This document shows, piece after piece, positions 1 through 7,616 of a stretch of 50,371 nt of DNA. The notes under the pieces are model-generated. The model was not told where the DNA came from, ran no database searches, and saw only the letters and a list, made by a program, of their open reading frames with translations. Origin of the DNA: an uncultured Blautia sp. GTDB taxonomy: Bacteria; Bacillota; Clostridia; Lachnospirales; Lachnospiraceae. Each line of letters starts with the position of its first letter. Within the stretch, counting starts at the first letter, position 1. The translations under genes were made by a program, and so were the position numbers. Location of the stretch: NCBI GenBank assembly GCA_902476765.1, contig CABSEJ010000007.1, forward strand, positions 1 through 50,371, written 5' to 3'.

Positions 1-491
1 ATAACGATAGGTGCTGTAATAGAAGCAACAAAGTCAGGAAACTGGTGTGCAATGAACCCTTCCACACTTTCGATATTTTCATCCATGATTTTACGCAGAC
101 GGCCGCTGCCAATGGTCAGATGATATCCCAATGGGATTTTGGTGATATGGTCTGCAAAGAGAACTTTCAGCTCATATAACGTTCCGAAAGCAGCCATGTG
201 GGAACTGAAAATAGCCAGAAAGTACAGCAGAATATTCGCCACGATTCCGGCAAGTGCCAACCAGCCATAATTCATGACCAGCCCCATATCCAACCGGTCG
301 ATGTGTGGAAAAACGCCGATAGCCTGACGAATCATAAAATAGACCGCAATGTACGGGATGAACGAAGCAATGGCTGCCAGTGATGAAAGAACCGCAGACA
401 AGAATACGAGGCCCTTTCTGTCAGAGGCTAATTCCATGCACCGTGCCAAACCCGTCTTTGGTTTTGCTTGTTTTGACATTTCTTTTGACAT
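1..491 (-). CDS. ABC exporter, fused permease/ATPase (5' part only)
   Basis: The open frame begins at ATG 491 and runs off the left edge, giving about 163 residues. An AGGAGG sits at 501-506, nine bases before the ATG, which fixes the start. The translation begins MSKEMSKQAKPKTGLARCME and then shows two hydrophobic membrane spans separated by a loop. After them comes a segment (ELKVLFADHITKIPLGYH, then SGRLRKIMDENIESVEGFIAH) typical of the first intracellular loop of type-1 ABC exporters with fused membrane and ATPase domains. The ATPase half is outside the window, so substrate cannot be judged. It lies about 95 bases downstream of, and codirectional with, an AraC regulator; AraC genes next to pairs of such exporters are common in Clostridia. 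Family call is good; a siderophore, peptide or drug substrate would be guesswork. Confidence 0.75.
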   Translation of the reverse strand, partial: MSKEMSKQAKPKTGLARCMELASDRKGLVFLSAVLSSLAAIASFIPYIAVYFMIRQAIGVFPHIDRLDMGLVMNYGWLALAGIVANILLYFLAIFSSHMAAFGTLYELKVLFADHITKIPLGYHLTIGSGRLRKIMDENIESVEGFIAHQFPDFVASITAPIV

Positions 492-638
492 AGCATGAAC
501 CCTCCTAAATTAAAATGGCGAAGTTAGTATTTTCTAACCCCGCCATTCATTGTATCAAGCATTGCAGCTGTTTGCTACTCCATATCTTTGCGCTCGGCCC
601 CAAAATAGCCCGAAAATACTATCGTCCGTTCTTACTAT

Positions 639-1586
639 CTATTTTTTTCGGTAATCTTTAGGCAGCATCCCATATACAGATTGAAATGCTTTGGCAAACT
701 TGCTCGCATTGCTATATCCAAGCTCCAATGCAATATCCCCAATCTTCATCTTATTTTCCGAAAGCCACTGAGCAGCCAAATTCATTTTGTATTTTTTTAG
801 ATATGCATATGGCGTGTCCCCATAAATATGAGAAAACACCAAGTGAAACGCCGAAAGGTTCAAGTGCGCTTCTTTGGCTAACTGCTCAAGCGATACTTTC
901 TCATCCAGGTGCGAAATCAGATACTCCCGAATAGCTTTTGTAGTCTGTATCTGTTTCTTATCAAAATATTTCAAATCACACCCGTTAATCTGGGTCAACT
1001 GATCCATGTGATAGAGCAATTCCATGGCTTTAATTTTGAAGTAGCCCATTGGTTCCGTTTCAGCGGCAGCATACAGCTCGGAAAAGAGGTGCTGTAATTG
1101 TGGTGGTGTATCGCTGACATACCATCGTGTCTCAAGCCCCAGTGTTGTTCCTATTCTGTCAAGATCAATGGGAATTGTCTGCATCATCCGGCGTGTTCCA
1201 TCCGACAATACCTGCCGGTCTATAACAAGGCTGACACCGTAGTATTTTCCTAAAGGAAAAGAAAATGAACTCGGCAAATGCTCTGTGGCTGCTACACTAA
1301 AATATCCTTCTGGCAAATATGATACGGTGCGGTTGGAAAATTCGCATTCATAGCGACCAGTCTGGCAATGCGTGATCTGGATAATATCCGGATTAAATTT
1401 CTGGGTTTTCATAGCTCCATCTGTTTCAAAGTCAAGAAAACAAAGCTGTATTCCCTCAAATAGATTATAATTTTTCACGATACCTCGGCCATTGCAACCA
1501 TAGTCTACAACTACACAGTCATCGTTCTGTGACAGCACTTTAGCCTGTGTCCCGTACCATTCTTGATTGAAATTGACTTTTCCCAT
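639..1586 (-). CDS. AraC family transcriptional regulator
   Basis: A 315-residue protein with a C-terminal double helix-turn-helix of the AraC/XylS type in the last 100 residues (IREYLISHLDEKVSLEQLAK to the end, with GYSNASKFAKAFQSVYG as the second recognition region). The N-terminal 200 residues have no family I can name and presumably bind an effector. I prefer ATG 1586, because GGGGTGAT lies just upstream; a GTG at 1595 would add three residues. A good sigma-A promoter lies upstream at 1627-1655. The downstream ABC exporter gene is codirectional, so this protein is probably its local activator, a common arrangement. That link is inference from position only. Confidence 0.88.
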   Translation of the reverse strand: MGKVNFNQEWYGTQAKVLSQNDDCVVVDYGCNGRGIVKNYNLFEGIQLCFLDFETDGAMKTQKFNPDIIQITHCQTGRYECEFSNRTVSYLPEGYFSVAATEHLPSSFSFPLGKYYGVSLVIDRQVLSDGTRRMMQTIPIDLDRIGTTLGLETRWYVSDTPPQLQHLFSELYAAAETEPMGYFKIKAMELLYHMDQLTQINGCDLKYFDKKQIQTTKAIREYLISHLDEKVSLEQLAKEAHLNLSAFHLVFSHIYGDTPYAYLKKYKMNLAAQWLSENKMKIGDIALELGYSNASKFAKAFQSVYGMLPKDYRKK

Positions 1587-1626
1587 TATTATCACCCCAA
1601 CCGGTTAGTTTAAACTTACTCTCACT

Positions 1627-1655
1627 ATGATAACACATAAATAAATACAGTTCAA
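1627..1655 (-). promoter_or_regulatory. Sigma-A promoter of the AraC gene
   Basis: On the minus strand TTGAAC (1650-1655) and TATCAT (1627-1632) are separated by exactly 17 bases. Transcription would start near 1620, about 35 bases before the preferred ATG at 1586. Confidence 0.6.
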
Positions 1656-1795
1656 GGAAAGAGCCCATTTCCTTGGTACGATAGCACAAAGTGTAACCAA
1701 CCGTAACCAAAAACATTCTATTTGACATACACTTGCTTTTTGCATAGAAGTTAATCTTTGAACCTCAAAAGCCGCATAAATACAGTCTTTTGGCA

Positions 1796-1825
1796 AAAAA
1801 ATAACCGGGAAATCTCTTTCCCGGT
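1796..1825 (-). terminator. Intrinsic terminator after tRNA-Ala
   Basis: A perfect 9-bp stem (1804-1812 with 1817-1825) and a four-base loop, followed on the minus strand by TTATTTTTTT. It lies 15 bases beyond the 3' end of the tRNA gene. Confidence 0.85.
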
Positions 1826-1839
1826 GTCTATAAATCAAG

Positions 1840-1912
1840 TGGAGTATACGGGACTTGAACCCGTGGCCTCCACACTGCCAGTGTGGCGCGCTCCCAACTG
1901 CGCTAATACCCC
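1840..1912 (-). tRNA. tRNA-Ala (anticodon GGC)
   Basis: A 73-base cloverleaf reads on the minus strand. The acceptor stem GGGGTAT pairs with ATACTCC. The D arm begins TAGCGCAGTTGGGAGCGC. The anticodon stem CCACA/TGTGG encloses the loop CTGGCAG with anticodon GGC. The T arm is ACGGG-TTCAAGT-CCCGT, and the discriminator base is A. CCA is not encoded; the next bases are CTT. It has its own promoter upstream and a terminator downstream, so it is an independent unit. Confidence 0.95.
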
Positions 1913-1921
1913 GTGAGATTT

Positions 1922-1949
1922 ATTATAGCAGGTTTTGTCAGAATTGCAA
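1922..1949 (-). promoter_or_regulatory. Promoter of tRNA-Ala
   Basis: Minus strand TTGCAA (1944-1949), 16 bases, then a consensus TATAAT (1922-1927). The -10 lies 9 bases before the mature 5' end of the tRNA, as expected for a tRNA promoter. Confidence 0.6.
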
Positions 1950-2070
1950 CAAAAATTTATATTTTTTATCATATTCCTTAACCGAACTCAATTGCAATTC
2001 CATTACTCCATTGCCTTATAATTTATCTAATGTTTTTACGAATATCAGCTTTCCTTCTAAATACAGACTG

Positions 2071-2172
2071 AAAAAGCCCCAGCCTGCGGCTATGCAGACG
2101 ACAAGCTTATTTGCACAGATGCATAGCCTCAGGCCAGGTATAATGTGTGAAGATGCCTGCACCGGCAGGCAT
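2071..2172 (-). terminator. Hairpins downstream of the dehydrogenase gene
   Basis: Two inverted repeats follow the dehydrogenase stop codon at 2179. The first is a perfect 8-bp stem, 2153-2160 with 2165-2172 (loop ACCG). The second is a 14-bp stem with one mismatch, 2083-2096 with 2120-2133. Seven bases after the second stem the minus strand has TTTTT at 2071-2075. The second hairpin is the probable terminator of the cysE-sigH operon, although the T run is short and slightly displaced. Confidence 0.5.
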
Positions 2173-2178
2173 GTCTCT

Positions 2179-3123
2179 TTAATGAGCCACTACATTTTTC
2201 AGCGGCTCTCCTTTTCGGTATCTTCTCAGATTCTCTGTACAGATGTCCACCACCCGGTCTAAGGTTTCCGGCAGATGATAAAACCCTGATACATGAGGGG
2301 TAATATATGCGTTTGGTATATCCCAGAGTGGATGGTCTTCAGGAAGGGGTTCCGGGTAGGTAACATCCAGGGCAGCTCCTGCCAAATGTCCGGAGGTAAG
2401 AGCCTGGCACAAATCCTCTGTATCCACCGTATTTCCCCTTCCGCCATTTAGAAAATAGCTGCCTTCTTTCATCAGCCGGAAAAGTCTGATATTAAACATC
2501 CCTCTTGTTTCCTCTGTGCTGGGAAGAAAAGAGACCACCGCATCCGCCTGGGGCAGAAGCTGTTCCAAATCCTCCATGGTATGCAGCTCGTCCATGGACT
2601 CCGGGCAGGGGCCCTGGGTCCGCTTCACTCCTATTACATAGGCACCAAGAGCATGGGCCAGCTTTGCAAAATACGTTCCAATATCTCCGGCTCCCACAAT
2701 CAGCACCTTGCTATCCTCAATAGAAGTTACATTTCCTCTGTCTCCCCAAATATGCTTTCTCTGGTCGTCCCGATACAGATGAAGCTTTTTCTGCATAGCC
2801 AGAAGCATGGCAAACATATGCTGGGCAACAGCCTTTCCATAGGCTCCGCTGGAAGAGGTTAGAATGGTATTTTCCTGAAGAATCCCCTTGGGTACATATG
2901 GGTCCGCCCCCGCAGAATTCAGCTGGAGCCATTGAAGCCTGGTTGCGTTTTTTAGCAATCCAGGCGGCACATTTCCAAAAATGATATCCGCCTGCTCTAC
3001 CTGTTCCCGGGTAGCCCCTGTTATGCTGCTATAGGTAAAAGATGCTTTCCCGGCTGCCTGCTCCAGCTTCTCCTTTTGTCGCTCCTCCACGGGAACAACC
3101 ACCAATATGTTTTTTTCTTCCAT
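2179..3123 (-). CDS. D-2-hydroxyacid dehydrogenase (NAD-dependent)
   Basis: A 314-residue cytosolic oxidoreductase that should interconvert a 2-oxoacid and a D-2-hydroxyacid. It shows the Rossmann signature VLIVGAGDIGTYFAKLAHAL, the family motif NGGRGNTVDTEDL containing the catalytic Arg region, a Glu in YPEPLPEDHPLW, and the catalytic His in ITPHVSGF. The frame stays open upstream to 3186, but GGAAGG five bases before ATG 3123 and the low-complexity Arg/Glu-rich composition of the extra 21 residues argue for the start at 3123 (MEEKNILVVV). It lies 63 bases behind sigH in the same direction and is probably the last gene of that operon. The substrate cannot be told from sequence. Confidence 0.88.
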   Translation of the reverse strand: MEEKNILVVVPVEERQKEKLEQAAGKASFTYSSITGATREQVEQADIIFGNVPPGLLKNATRLQWLQLNSAGADPYVPKGILQENTILTSSSGAYGKAVAQHMFAMLLAMQKKLHLYRDDQRKHIWGDRGNVTSIEDSKVLIVGAGDIGTYFAKLAHALGAYVIGVKRTQGPCPESMDELHTMEDLEQLLPQADAVVSFLPSTEETRGMFNIRLFRLMKEGSYFLNGGRGNTVDTEDLCQALTSGHLAGAALDVTYPEPLPEDHPLWDIPNAYITPHVSGFYHLPETLDRVVDICTENLRRYRKGEPLKNVVAH

Positions 3124-3186
3124 AAGTGCCTTCCTTTCTTCTTTTTCTTCTCTTTCTCTTCTTCGTTGTCTCTTCATCTGCTTCAT

Positions 3187-3768
3187 TTACTTTAGGCTCT
3201 GCAGCTTATTTCGTATTCTCTGAAGCGCATTATCAATGGATTTCGGACTTTTTCCCATAAGCTCTGCAATCTGTACATAGTCCATTCCTTTTAAATAAGC
3301 CTCCAGCACCTGATTCTCGAAGGGGCTTAGCGCCTCCTTGATATGTTCCATCAAGTGGCTGGCATTTTCCCTGCCAATGACAATCGTCTCCGGGTTCTGC
3401 TGCAGTACGTCTTCTGTGTCCTTTAAAGGACTGTCTTCCTCGCTAAGAGAAATATAAGAGTTTAAAGGCTTATGCTTCTGTCTCGCCGACATCTCTATGG
3501 CTTTATACATCTGCCGCTCCACACAGAGATTAGCAAAGGTGGAAAAAGAAGCATTCTTCTGAGGACGGTAATCCCGGACTGCCTTAAACAGACCAATCAT
3601 TCCCTCCTGAATCAGGTCTTCTTTCTCTCCTCCAATCAAAAACATGGCCCGGGCTTTTTTCAGCACCATACCCTTATACTTATCCATAAGATATTCTTCC
3701 AGTTCCTTTTGTCCCTGGTGAAGCCCGGAAAGCAATTCCTCATCTGAAAATTTTCCATAATCTTTCAT
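3187..3768 (-). CDS. sigH: RNA polymerase sigma factor SigH (Spo0H-like)
   Basis: A 193-residue sigma-70 family protein. Region 2 includes EDLIQEGMIGLFKAVRDYRP and FSTFANLCVERQMYKAI (core binding and -10 recognition). Region 4 at the C-terminus includes LSPFENQVLEAYLKGMDYVQ and a helix-turn-helix IAELMGKSPKSIDNALQRIR. In Bacillus and Clostridia, SigH drives early sporulation and transition-state genes. The position directly behind cysE-cysS-mrnC-rlmB matches conserved Firmicute synteny, which makes the sigH call stronger than sequence alone would. Thirteen bases separate it from rlmB, so it is cotranscribed with the T-box-controlled genes unless an internal promoter exists. Confidence 0.92.
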   Translation of the reverse strand: MKDYGKFSDEELLSGLHQGQKELEEYLMDKYKGMVLKKARAMFLIGGEKEDLIQEGMIGLFKAVRDYRPQKNASFSTFANLCVERQMYKAIEMSARQKHKPLNSYISLSEEDSPLKDTEDVLQQNPETIVIGRENASHLMEHIKEALSPFENQVLEAYLKGMDYVQIAELMGKSPKSIDNALQRIRNKLQSLK

Positions 3769-3781
3769 ATCGAAACCTGTC

Positions 3782-4531
3782 TTATTTTCCCAATCTCTGT
3801 CTCACAATTTCAAAGGCCAGTACCCCTGCCGCCACAGAAGCGTTAAGGGAATCAATATCCCCCTTCATGGGAATAGAAGCCACAAAATCGCAGGATTCCT
3901 TTACCAGCTTTGACACACCCTGCCCCTCGTTTCCGATTACCAGACCAATTGGGCCTTTCAAATCCAAATCATACATTGAGGTGCCGCCCATATCAGCGCA
4001 GACAAACCAAATGCCTTCTTTTTTCAGCTGCTGGATAGTCCGGGCTATATTCGTCACTTTGGCTACAGGAGTATAATGCAAAGCCCCGGCACTGGTCCTG
4101 GCCACGGTAGCCGTAAGCCCAACAGCCCTGTTCTTGGGAATAATCACACCGTGGGCCCCTGCCAGATTTCCGGTCCGGATAATGGCTCCCAGATTATGAG
4201 GGTCCTCAATATTATCTAATATCAACAGGAAGGGCGGTTCTCCTTTTTCTCTGGCTGCCTCCAGAATATCCTCCACCTGAGCATAAGTATAAGCCGCCGT
4301 CACAGCAATAACACCCTGGTGCTTTCCGGTGTCGGACATTTTGTCCAAACGTTCCTTTTTCACAAATTTTACCATGGTATTCTGTTTTCTGGCCTCTCTG
4401 AGGATGGTATTCACCGGCCCATCCTGACATCCCTCCTGTACGAACAGCCTATCCACGGTTTTTCCTGACCGAAATGCCTCTAAAACCGCATTTCTGCCTT
4501 CTACGTTGGTTTCCTGGAATCTATTTTCCAT
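3782..4531 (-). CDS. rlmB: 23S rRNA (guanosine-2'-O)-methyltransferase RlmB
   Basis: A 249-residue SpoU/TrmH (SPOUT) methyltransferase. The N-terminal substrate-binding domain begins EGRNAVLEAFRSGKTVDRLF. The C-terminal knot domain carries the three SPOUT motifs: LDNIEDPHNLGAIIRT, then GPIGLVIGNEGQGVSKLV, then IPMKGDIDSLNASVAAGV. RlmB uses S-adenosylmethionine to methylate the ribose of G2251 (E. coli numbering) of 23S rRNA. It overlaps mrnC by 11 bases, so translation is probably coupled. Length and neighbours fit yacO/rlmB of Firmicutes. Another rRNA or tRNA target within the TrmH family remains possible. Confidence 0.92.
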   Translation of the reverse strand: MENRFQETNVEGRNAVLEAFRSGKTVDRLFVQEGCQDGPVNTILREARKQNTMVKFVKKERLDKMSDTGKHQGVIAVTAAYTYAQVEDILEAAREKGEPPFLLILDNIEDPHNLGAIIRTGNLAGAHGVIIPKNRAVGLTATVARTSAGALHYTPVAKVTNIARTIQQLKKEGIWFVCADMGGTSMYDLDLKGPIGLVIGNEGQGVSKLVKESCDFVASIPMKGDIDSLNASVAAGVLAFEIVRQRLGK

Positions 4532-4964
4532 GTTCTTCTCCCTGCTCCTCCTTCTGAATTCCCAGTTTTATCAGTTCCAGCATTCGCTCCCATCTCTGGG
4601 TCAAATACAGATAACCTATCAATGCCTCAAATCCTGTGGCTCTGCGGTAATCTGACATGGTAGCGTTCTTAGCCATGGTATAAGACTTTGCGTTCCTTCC
4701 TCGCTTGAAAACCCCCATCTCTTCTTCAGTAAGAAAGGGTTTCAGCTTCTCTATGATTTCTGACTGAGCAGAAGCCTTTACCAGCTTGCTGGCTCTTTGG
4801 TGAAGCTTGTTTACCTGAGCGTTTCCCCGCTCCACCAAAATAGTACGGATAACCAGTTCATATACAGCATCCCCGATATAAGCCAGAGTAAGAGGGGAAT
4901 AGGTGCGGATATCCGGCTCCTGAAGGCCGAAAATCTCTCTGAAATGTTCTAAGCCCTTTTCCAT
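4521..4964 (-). CDS. mrnC: Mini-ribonuclease III
   Basis: A 147-residue protein consisting of an RNase III catalytic domain without a double-stranded RNA-binding domain. The signature appears as SPLTLAYIGDAVYELVIR, with Asp in IGDAVYE, and VNKLHQRASKLVKASAQ; a later segment YRRATGFEALIGYLYL carries the second acidic site. Mini-III matures the ends of 23S rRNA. It overlaps cysS by 16 bases and rlmB by 11, so three genes form a translationally coupled run. Size and neighbours match MrnC (YazC) of Bacillus. Confidence 0.93.
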   Translation of the reverse strand: MEKGLEHFREIFGLQEPDIRTYSPLTLAYIGDAVYELVIRTILVERGNAQVNKLHQRASKLVKASAQSEIIEKLKPFLTEEEMGVFKRGRNAKSYTMAKNATMSDYRRATGFEALIGYLYLTQRWERMLELIKLGIQKEEQGEEHGK

Positions 4965-6355
4965 TGTACACCCTCTCTGGTATCCTTCAAAATAATTCCC
5001 ATTGCCGCAAGCTGGTCTCTGATTTCATCAGCTCTCTTGAAATTTTTCTCTTTTCTGGCCGCCTGACGCTCTTCAATAAGTTTTTCAATATCCTGGTCCA
5101 ACACCTCGGCTTCTTTATTTACCAAAAGCCCCAGCACGTCGCTTAAACGAACGATAGTGTCCAGAAGTCCCTTTACAAAGTCCCCGGTACTATTGCCGTC
5201 AGTCTGAGTATTTGCAAATTTCACCAGTTCGAACACAGCGGCAATAGCGTCTGCCGTATTAAAATCATCCTCCATGGCTTCCTCATATTTTTTTACATAT
5301 CCCTGGATTTCCTTCTGCTGCTCCTTCTCCTTGTCTGTCATCGCTTCCTGGGGAGCGTTCTCCAGCAGGTGTTTTAACTGTTCCACGCAGGTGATAATTC
5401 TCTCCAAAGCGTTTTTGGAAGATTCCATCAGCTCAGCACTGAAATTCAGAGGGCTTCTGTAATGGGCGTTAAGCATAAAGAAACGCAGTACCTGCAAATC
5501 ATATTTTTCTCCAATCTCCCTTACGGTAAAGAAATTCCCCAGAGATTTAGACATTTTTCTATTGTCAATATTTAAGAAAGCATTGTGCATCCAATATTTT
5601 GCAAAAGGCTTTCCGTTGCAGCACTCGGACTGAGCAATTTCATTTTCATGGTGCGGAAAAATCAAATCCTCGCCTCCGGCATGAATATCAATTTCTTCTC
5701 CCAGATATTTCTTGGACATTTCAGAGCATTCAATGTGCCAGCCCGGACGTCCTTCCCCCCATGGAGATTTCCAGGCAGGTTCTCCCTCCTTTTTTGGCTT
5801 CCAGAGAACAAAATCCAGGGGGTCTTCCTTCTGGTCTTCCCCGGATACCTGCAGGGAACGAAAACCGGACTGTAAATCTTCCAGGTTCTTATGAGACAGC
5901 TTTCCGTATTCTTTAAAGTTTTTTACCCGGAAATAAACGGTTCCATTTACCTCATAGGCAAAATCTTTTTCAATCAAGTGCTGAATCATATCAATCATGC
6001 CCCCAATCTCACGGGTAGCCAGGGGATGAGTGGTAGCAGGCATAACATTCATATCCGCCATGTCTTTTTTGCACTCTTCAATATACCGGGTGGAAATTTC
6101 TTCCGCCGTCACCCCTTCTTCCATAGCTTTAGCTATAATCTTGTCATCCACGTCTGTAAAATTAGAAACATAATTCACCTGGTAGCCTTTGTATTCCAGG
6201 TATCTGCGGACTGTGTCAAAGACAATCATAGGCCTTGCGTTTCCGATATGGATAAAGTTATAGACCGTTGGTCCGCATACATACATTTTTACCTTTCCCT
6301 CTTCCAGGGGAATGAAATCTTCTTTTCTTTTTGTCAATGTGTTATAAATTTTCAT
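4949..6355 (-). CDS. cysS: Cysteinyl-tRNA synthetase
   Basis: A 468-residue class I aminoacyl-tRNA synthetase that charges tRNA-Cys. The HIGH motif appears as VYNFIHIGNARPMIVFD, and KMSKS as IDNRKMSKSLGNFFTVRE. Zinc ligands are seen in YVCGPTVYNF, in GWHIECSEMS and in HHENE. The C-terminal DALR-like region and anticodon-recognition tail (KADEIRDQLAAMGIILKDT-like) are complete. Its ATG overlaps the cysE stop by four bases (ATGA). Control by the upstream Cys-specific T-box is expected, so shortage of charged tRNA-Cys should raise its expression. Confidence 0.97.
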   Translation of the reverse strand: MKIYNTLTKRKEDFIPLEEGKVKMYVCGPTVYNFIHIGNARPMIVFDTVRRYLEYKGYQVNYVSNFTDVDDKIIAKAMEEGVTAEEISTRYIEECKKDMADMNVMPATTHPLATREIGGMIDMIQHLIEKDFAYEVNGTVYFRVKNFKEYGKLSHKNLEDLQSGFRSLQVSGEDQKEDPLDFVLWKPKKEGEPAWKSPWGEGRPGWHIECSEMSKKYLGEEIDIHAGGEDLIFPHHENEIAQSECCNGKPFAKYWMHNAFLNIDNRKMSKSLGNFFTVREIGEKYDLQVLRFFMLNAHYRSPLNFSAELMESSKNALERIITCVEQLKHLLENAPQEAMTDKEKEQQKEIQGYVKKYEEAMEDDFNTADAIAAVFELVKFANTQTDGNSTGDFVKGLLDTIVRLSDVLGLLVNKEAEVLDQDIEKLIEERQAARKEKNFKRADEIRDQLAAMGIILKDTREGVQWKRA

Positions 6356-7113
6356 AAGTTATCTCCTTTTTCAATAAGCTTATTTTCATTTTCTCTGTTT
6401 CCCTTGATTTTTTCCTCTGCCAGCTCTCTGGCTCTGCGGCATTTTTCCTCCCGTTCCTTCATATCCCGAAGGTCGTAGCTCATCCTCTGCAGTTCCTGAC
6501 GGAGACGTTGGTTCTCCTTCTGGAGATAGTGAATATCATCCATAGTCGGGTCAGGAAGATGTACCTGGTCCATATCGCTTCTGGGTACTTTCTGGTTCTC
6601 CCTTTTTACTACCCTGCCGGGAACTCCTACCACTGTGCAGTTAGGCGGCACCTCCTCCAGCACCACACTTCCTGCTCCGATTTTAGAGTTTTCCCCAATG
6701 GTAAAAGAGCCCAAAATCTTAGCTCCTGCGCTAACCATCACATTGTCTTTCAAGGTGGGATGACGCTTGCCGGTTTCCTTTCCCGTTCCTCCCAGAGTCA
6801 CCCCCTGATAAAGAGTCACATTGTTTCCGATAATGGTAGTTTCCCCGATTATCACCCCTGAGCCATGGTCAATAAACAACCCTTTTCCTATTTTTGCCCC
6901 GGGATGGATTTCAATTCCCGTTTTTCTGGCTGCCCGCTGAGAAATCCACCGGGCCAGAAAATAATGGCCCTTTTCATAAAGCTTGTGGGCCCTTCTATAC
7001 TGTATCATAACACGAAAACTAGGGTACAGAAGAACCTCCAAAGGAGTTTTGATAGCCGGGTCCCTCTCCTGGATAACCTGAAACTCCTCCTTTATATGAC
7101 CGATAAATCCCAT
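6352..7113 (-). CDS. cysE: Serine O-acetyltransferase
   Basis: A 253-residue enzyme transferring acetyl from acetyl-CoA to L-serine, the first step of cysteine synthesis. Start is ATG 7113 (MGFIGHIKEEFQ), with GGAAGTG just upstream; the frame stays open to 7200 but that part lies in the leader. Helical N-terminal domain (residues 1-60) is followed by a left-handed beta helix with hexapeptide repeats, including the active-site segment FIDHGSGVIIGET and LYQGVTLGGTGKETGKRHP. After residue about 185 comes a charged coiled-coil tail (LQKENQRLRQELQRMSYDLR and on to the end), which the usual 180-230 residue enzymes lack in this length. It is the first gene of the T-box operon. Confidence 0.93.
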   Translation of the reverse strand: MGFIGHIKEEFQVIQERDPAIKTPLEVLLYPSFRVMIQYRRAHKLYEKGHYFLARWISQRAARKTGIEIHPGAKIGKGLFIDHGSGVIIGETTIIGNNVTLYQGVTLGGTGKETGKRHPTLKDNVMVSAGAKILGSFTIGENSKIGAGSVVLEEVPPNCTVVGVPGRVVKRENQKVPRSDMDQVHLPDPTMDDIHYLQKENQRLRQELQRMSYDLRDMKEREEKCRRARELAEEKIKGNRENENKLIEKGDNL

Positions 7114-7238
7114 TTTCTCACTTCCTTTTCTATATAATAGCAAAGCGGAATATACCTTGCAGCATATACTCTTCATTTCGCTGCATGCGACGCACAACAA
7201 AAGTCCCCTGACATTTTACGCCCACCCGGAAGGCCATT

Positions 7239-7547
7239 TAAAAAGCCTCTATGCCAGCTCTCAAATCCTTTCAAGATGCTGTACATAGAGGCGAAAATTC
7301 CGCGGTTCCACTCTATTTGAGGTTCAGCTCTGCTCCTATCTTCGGCTTCTCCGAAAAATGACAGGCTTTTCCTCCACTCCTTACCCTTAACGCAGGCCTG
7401 CGTATCCGGCTGTGCCTAAGCAGTCACCGAATCAGCTCCCGAATGCACTTTCCCGGATATTTCTATAAGAAGGCTTTCAGCCAGCGGCCCTCTCTCTCTG
7501 CATAACCATATTCCGGTACTCTTTTCGTTCCCAGCTTTTCCATATCT
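7239..7547 (-). promoter_or_regulatory. T-box riboswitch leader, Cys-specific
   Basis: On the minus strand the canonical T-box AGAGTGGAACCGCGG is at 7300-7314. The 5' arm of the terminator, GCCTCTATG (7284-7292), pairs with CATAGAGGC (7246-7254) before a T run at 7239-7245. The CTCTA in that arm can alternatively pair with TAGAG at the T-box, which is the expected antiterminator switch. Stem I elements AAGAAGAG, AGAGTACC, CAGAGAGAGAGG and GCTGAAAGCC are recognisable upstream. The specifier, in the context GGGAAAGTGCATTCGGGAGC, is TGC at 7445-7447, a cysteine codon, agreeing with cysE-cysS downstream. It should bind uncharged tRNA-Cys and allow read-through. Confidence 0.93.
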
Positions 7548-7553
7548 CTTCTT

Positions 7554-7582
7554 AGTTTATGCATAAACAGGGATTTTGTCAA
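7554..7582 (-). promoter_or_regulatory. Promoter of the T-box operon
   Basis: Consensus TTGACA (7577-7582) and TAAACT (7554-7559) on the minus strand, 17 bases apart. Transcription would start near 7547, at the beginning of T-box stem I. No terminator is visible between the upstream EamA gene (stop at 7617) and this promoter. Confidence 0.75.
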
Positions 7583-7616
7583 TATAAAACATGTTGCATT
7601 ACTGGAAGTACCACCG

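Noticed and set aside
3124..3186. N-terminal extension of the D-2-hydroxyacid dehydrogenase (Arg/Glu-rich, 21 residues)
   Set aside because: A good GGAAGG site sits before ATG 3123 and the dehydrogenase fold starts there; the extension is low-complexity purine-rich leader.
5891..6478. 195-codon open frame on plus opposite cysS and cysE
   Set aside because: It is antisense to conserved genes, has no ribosome binding site and no recognisable motif; length is explained by codon bias on the other strand.
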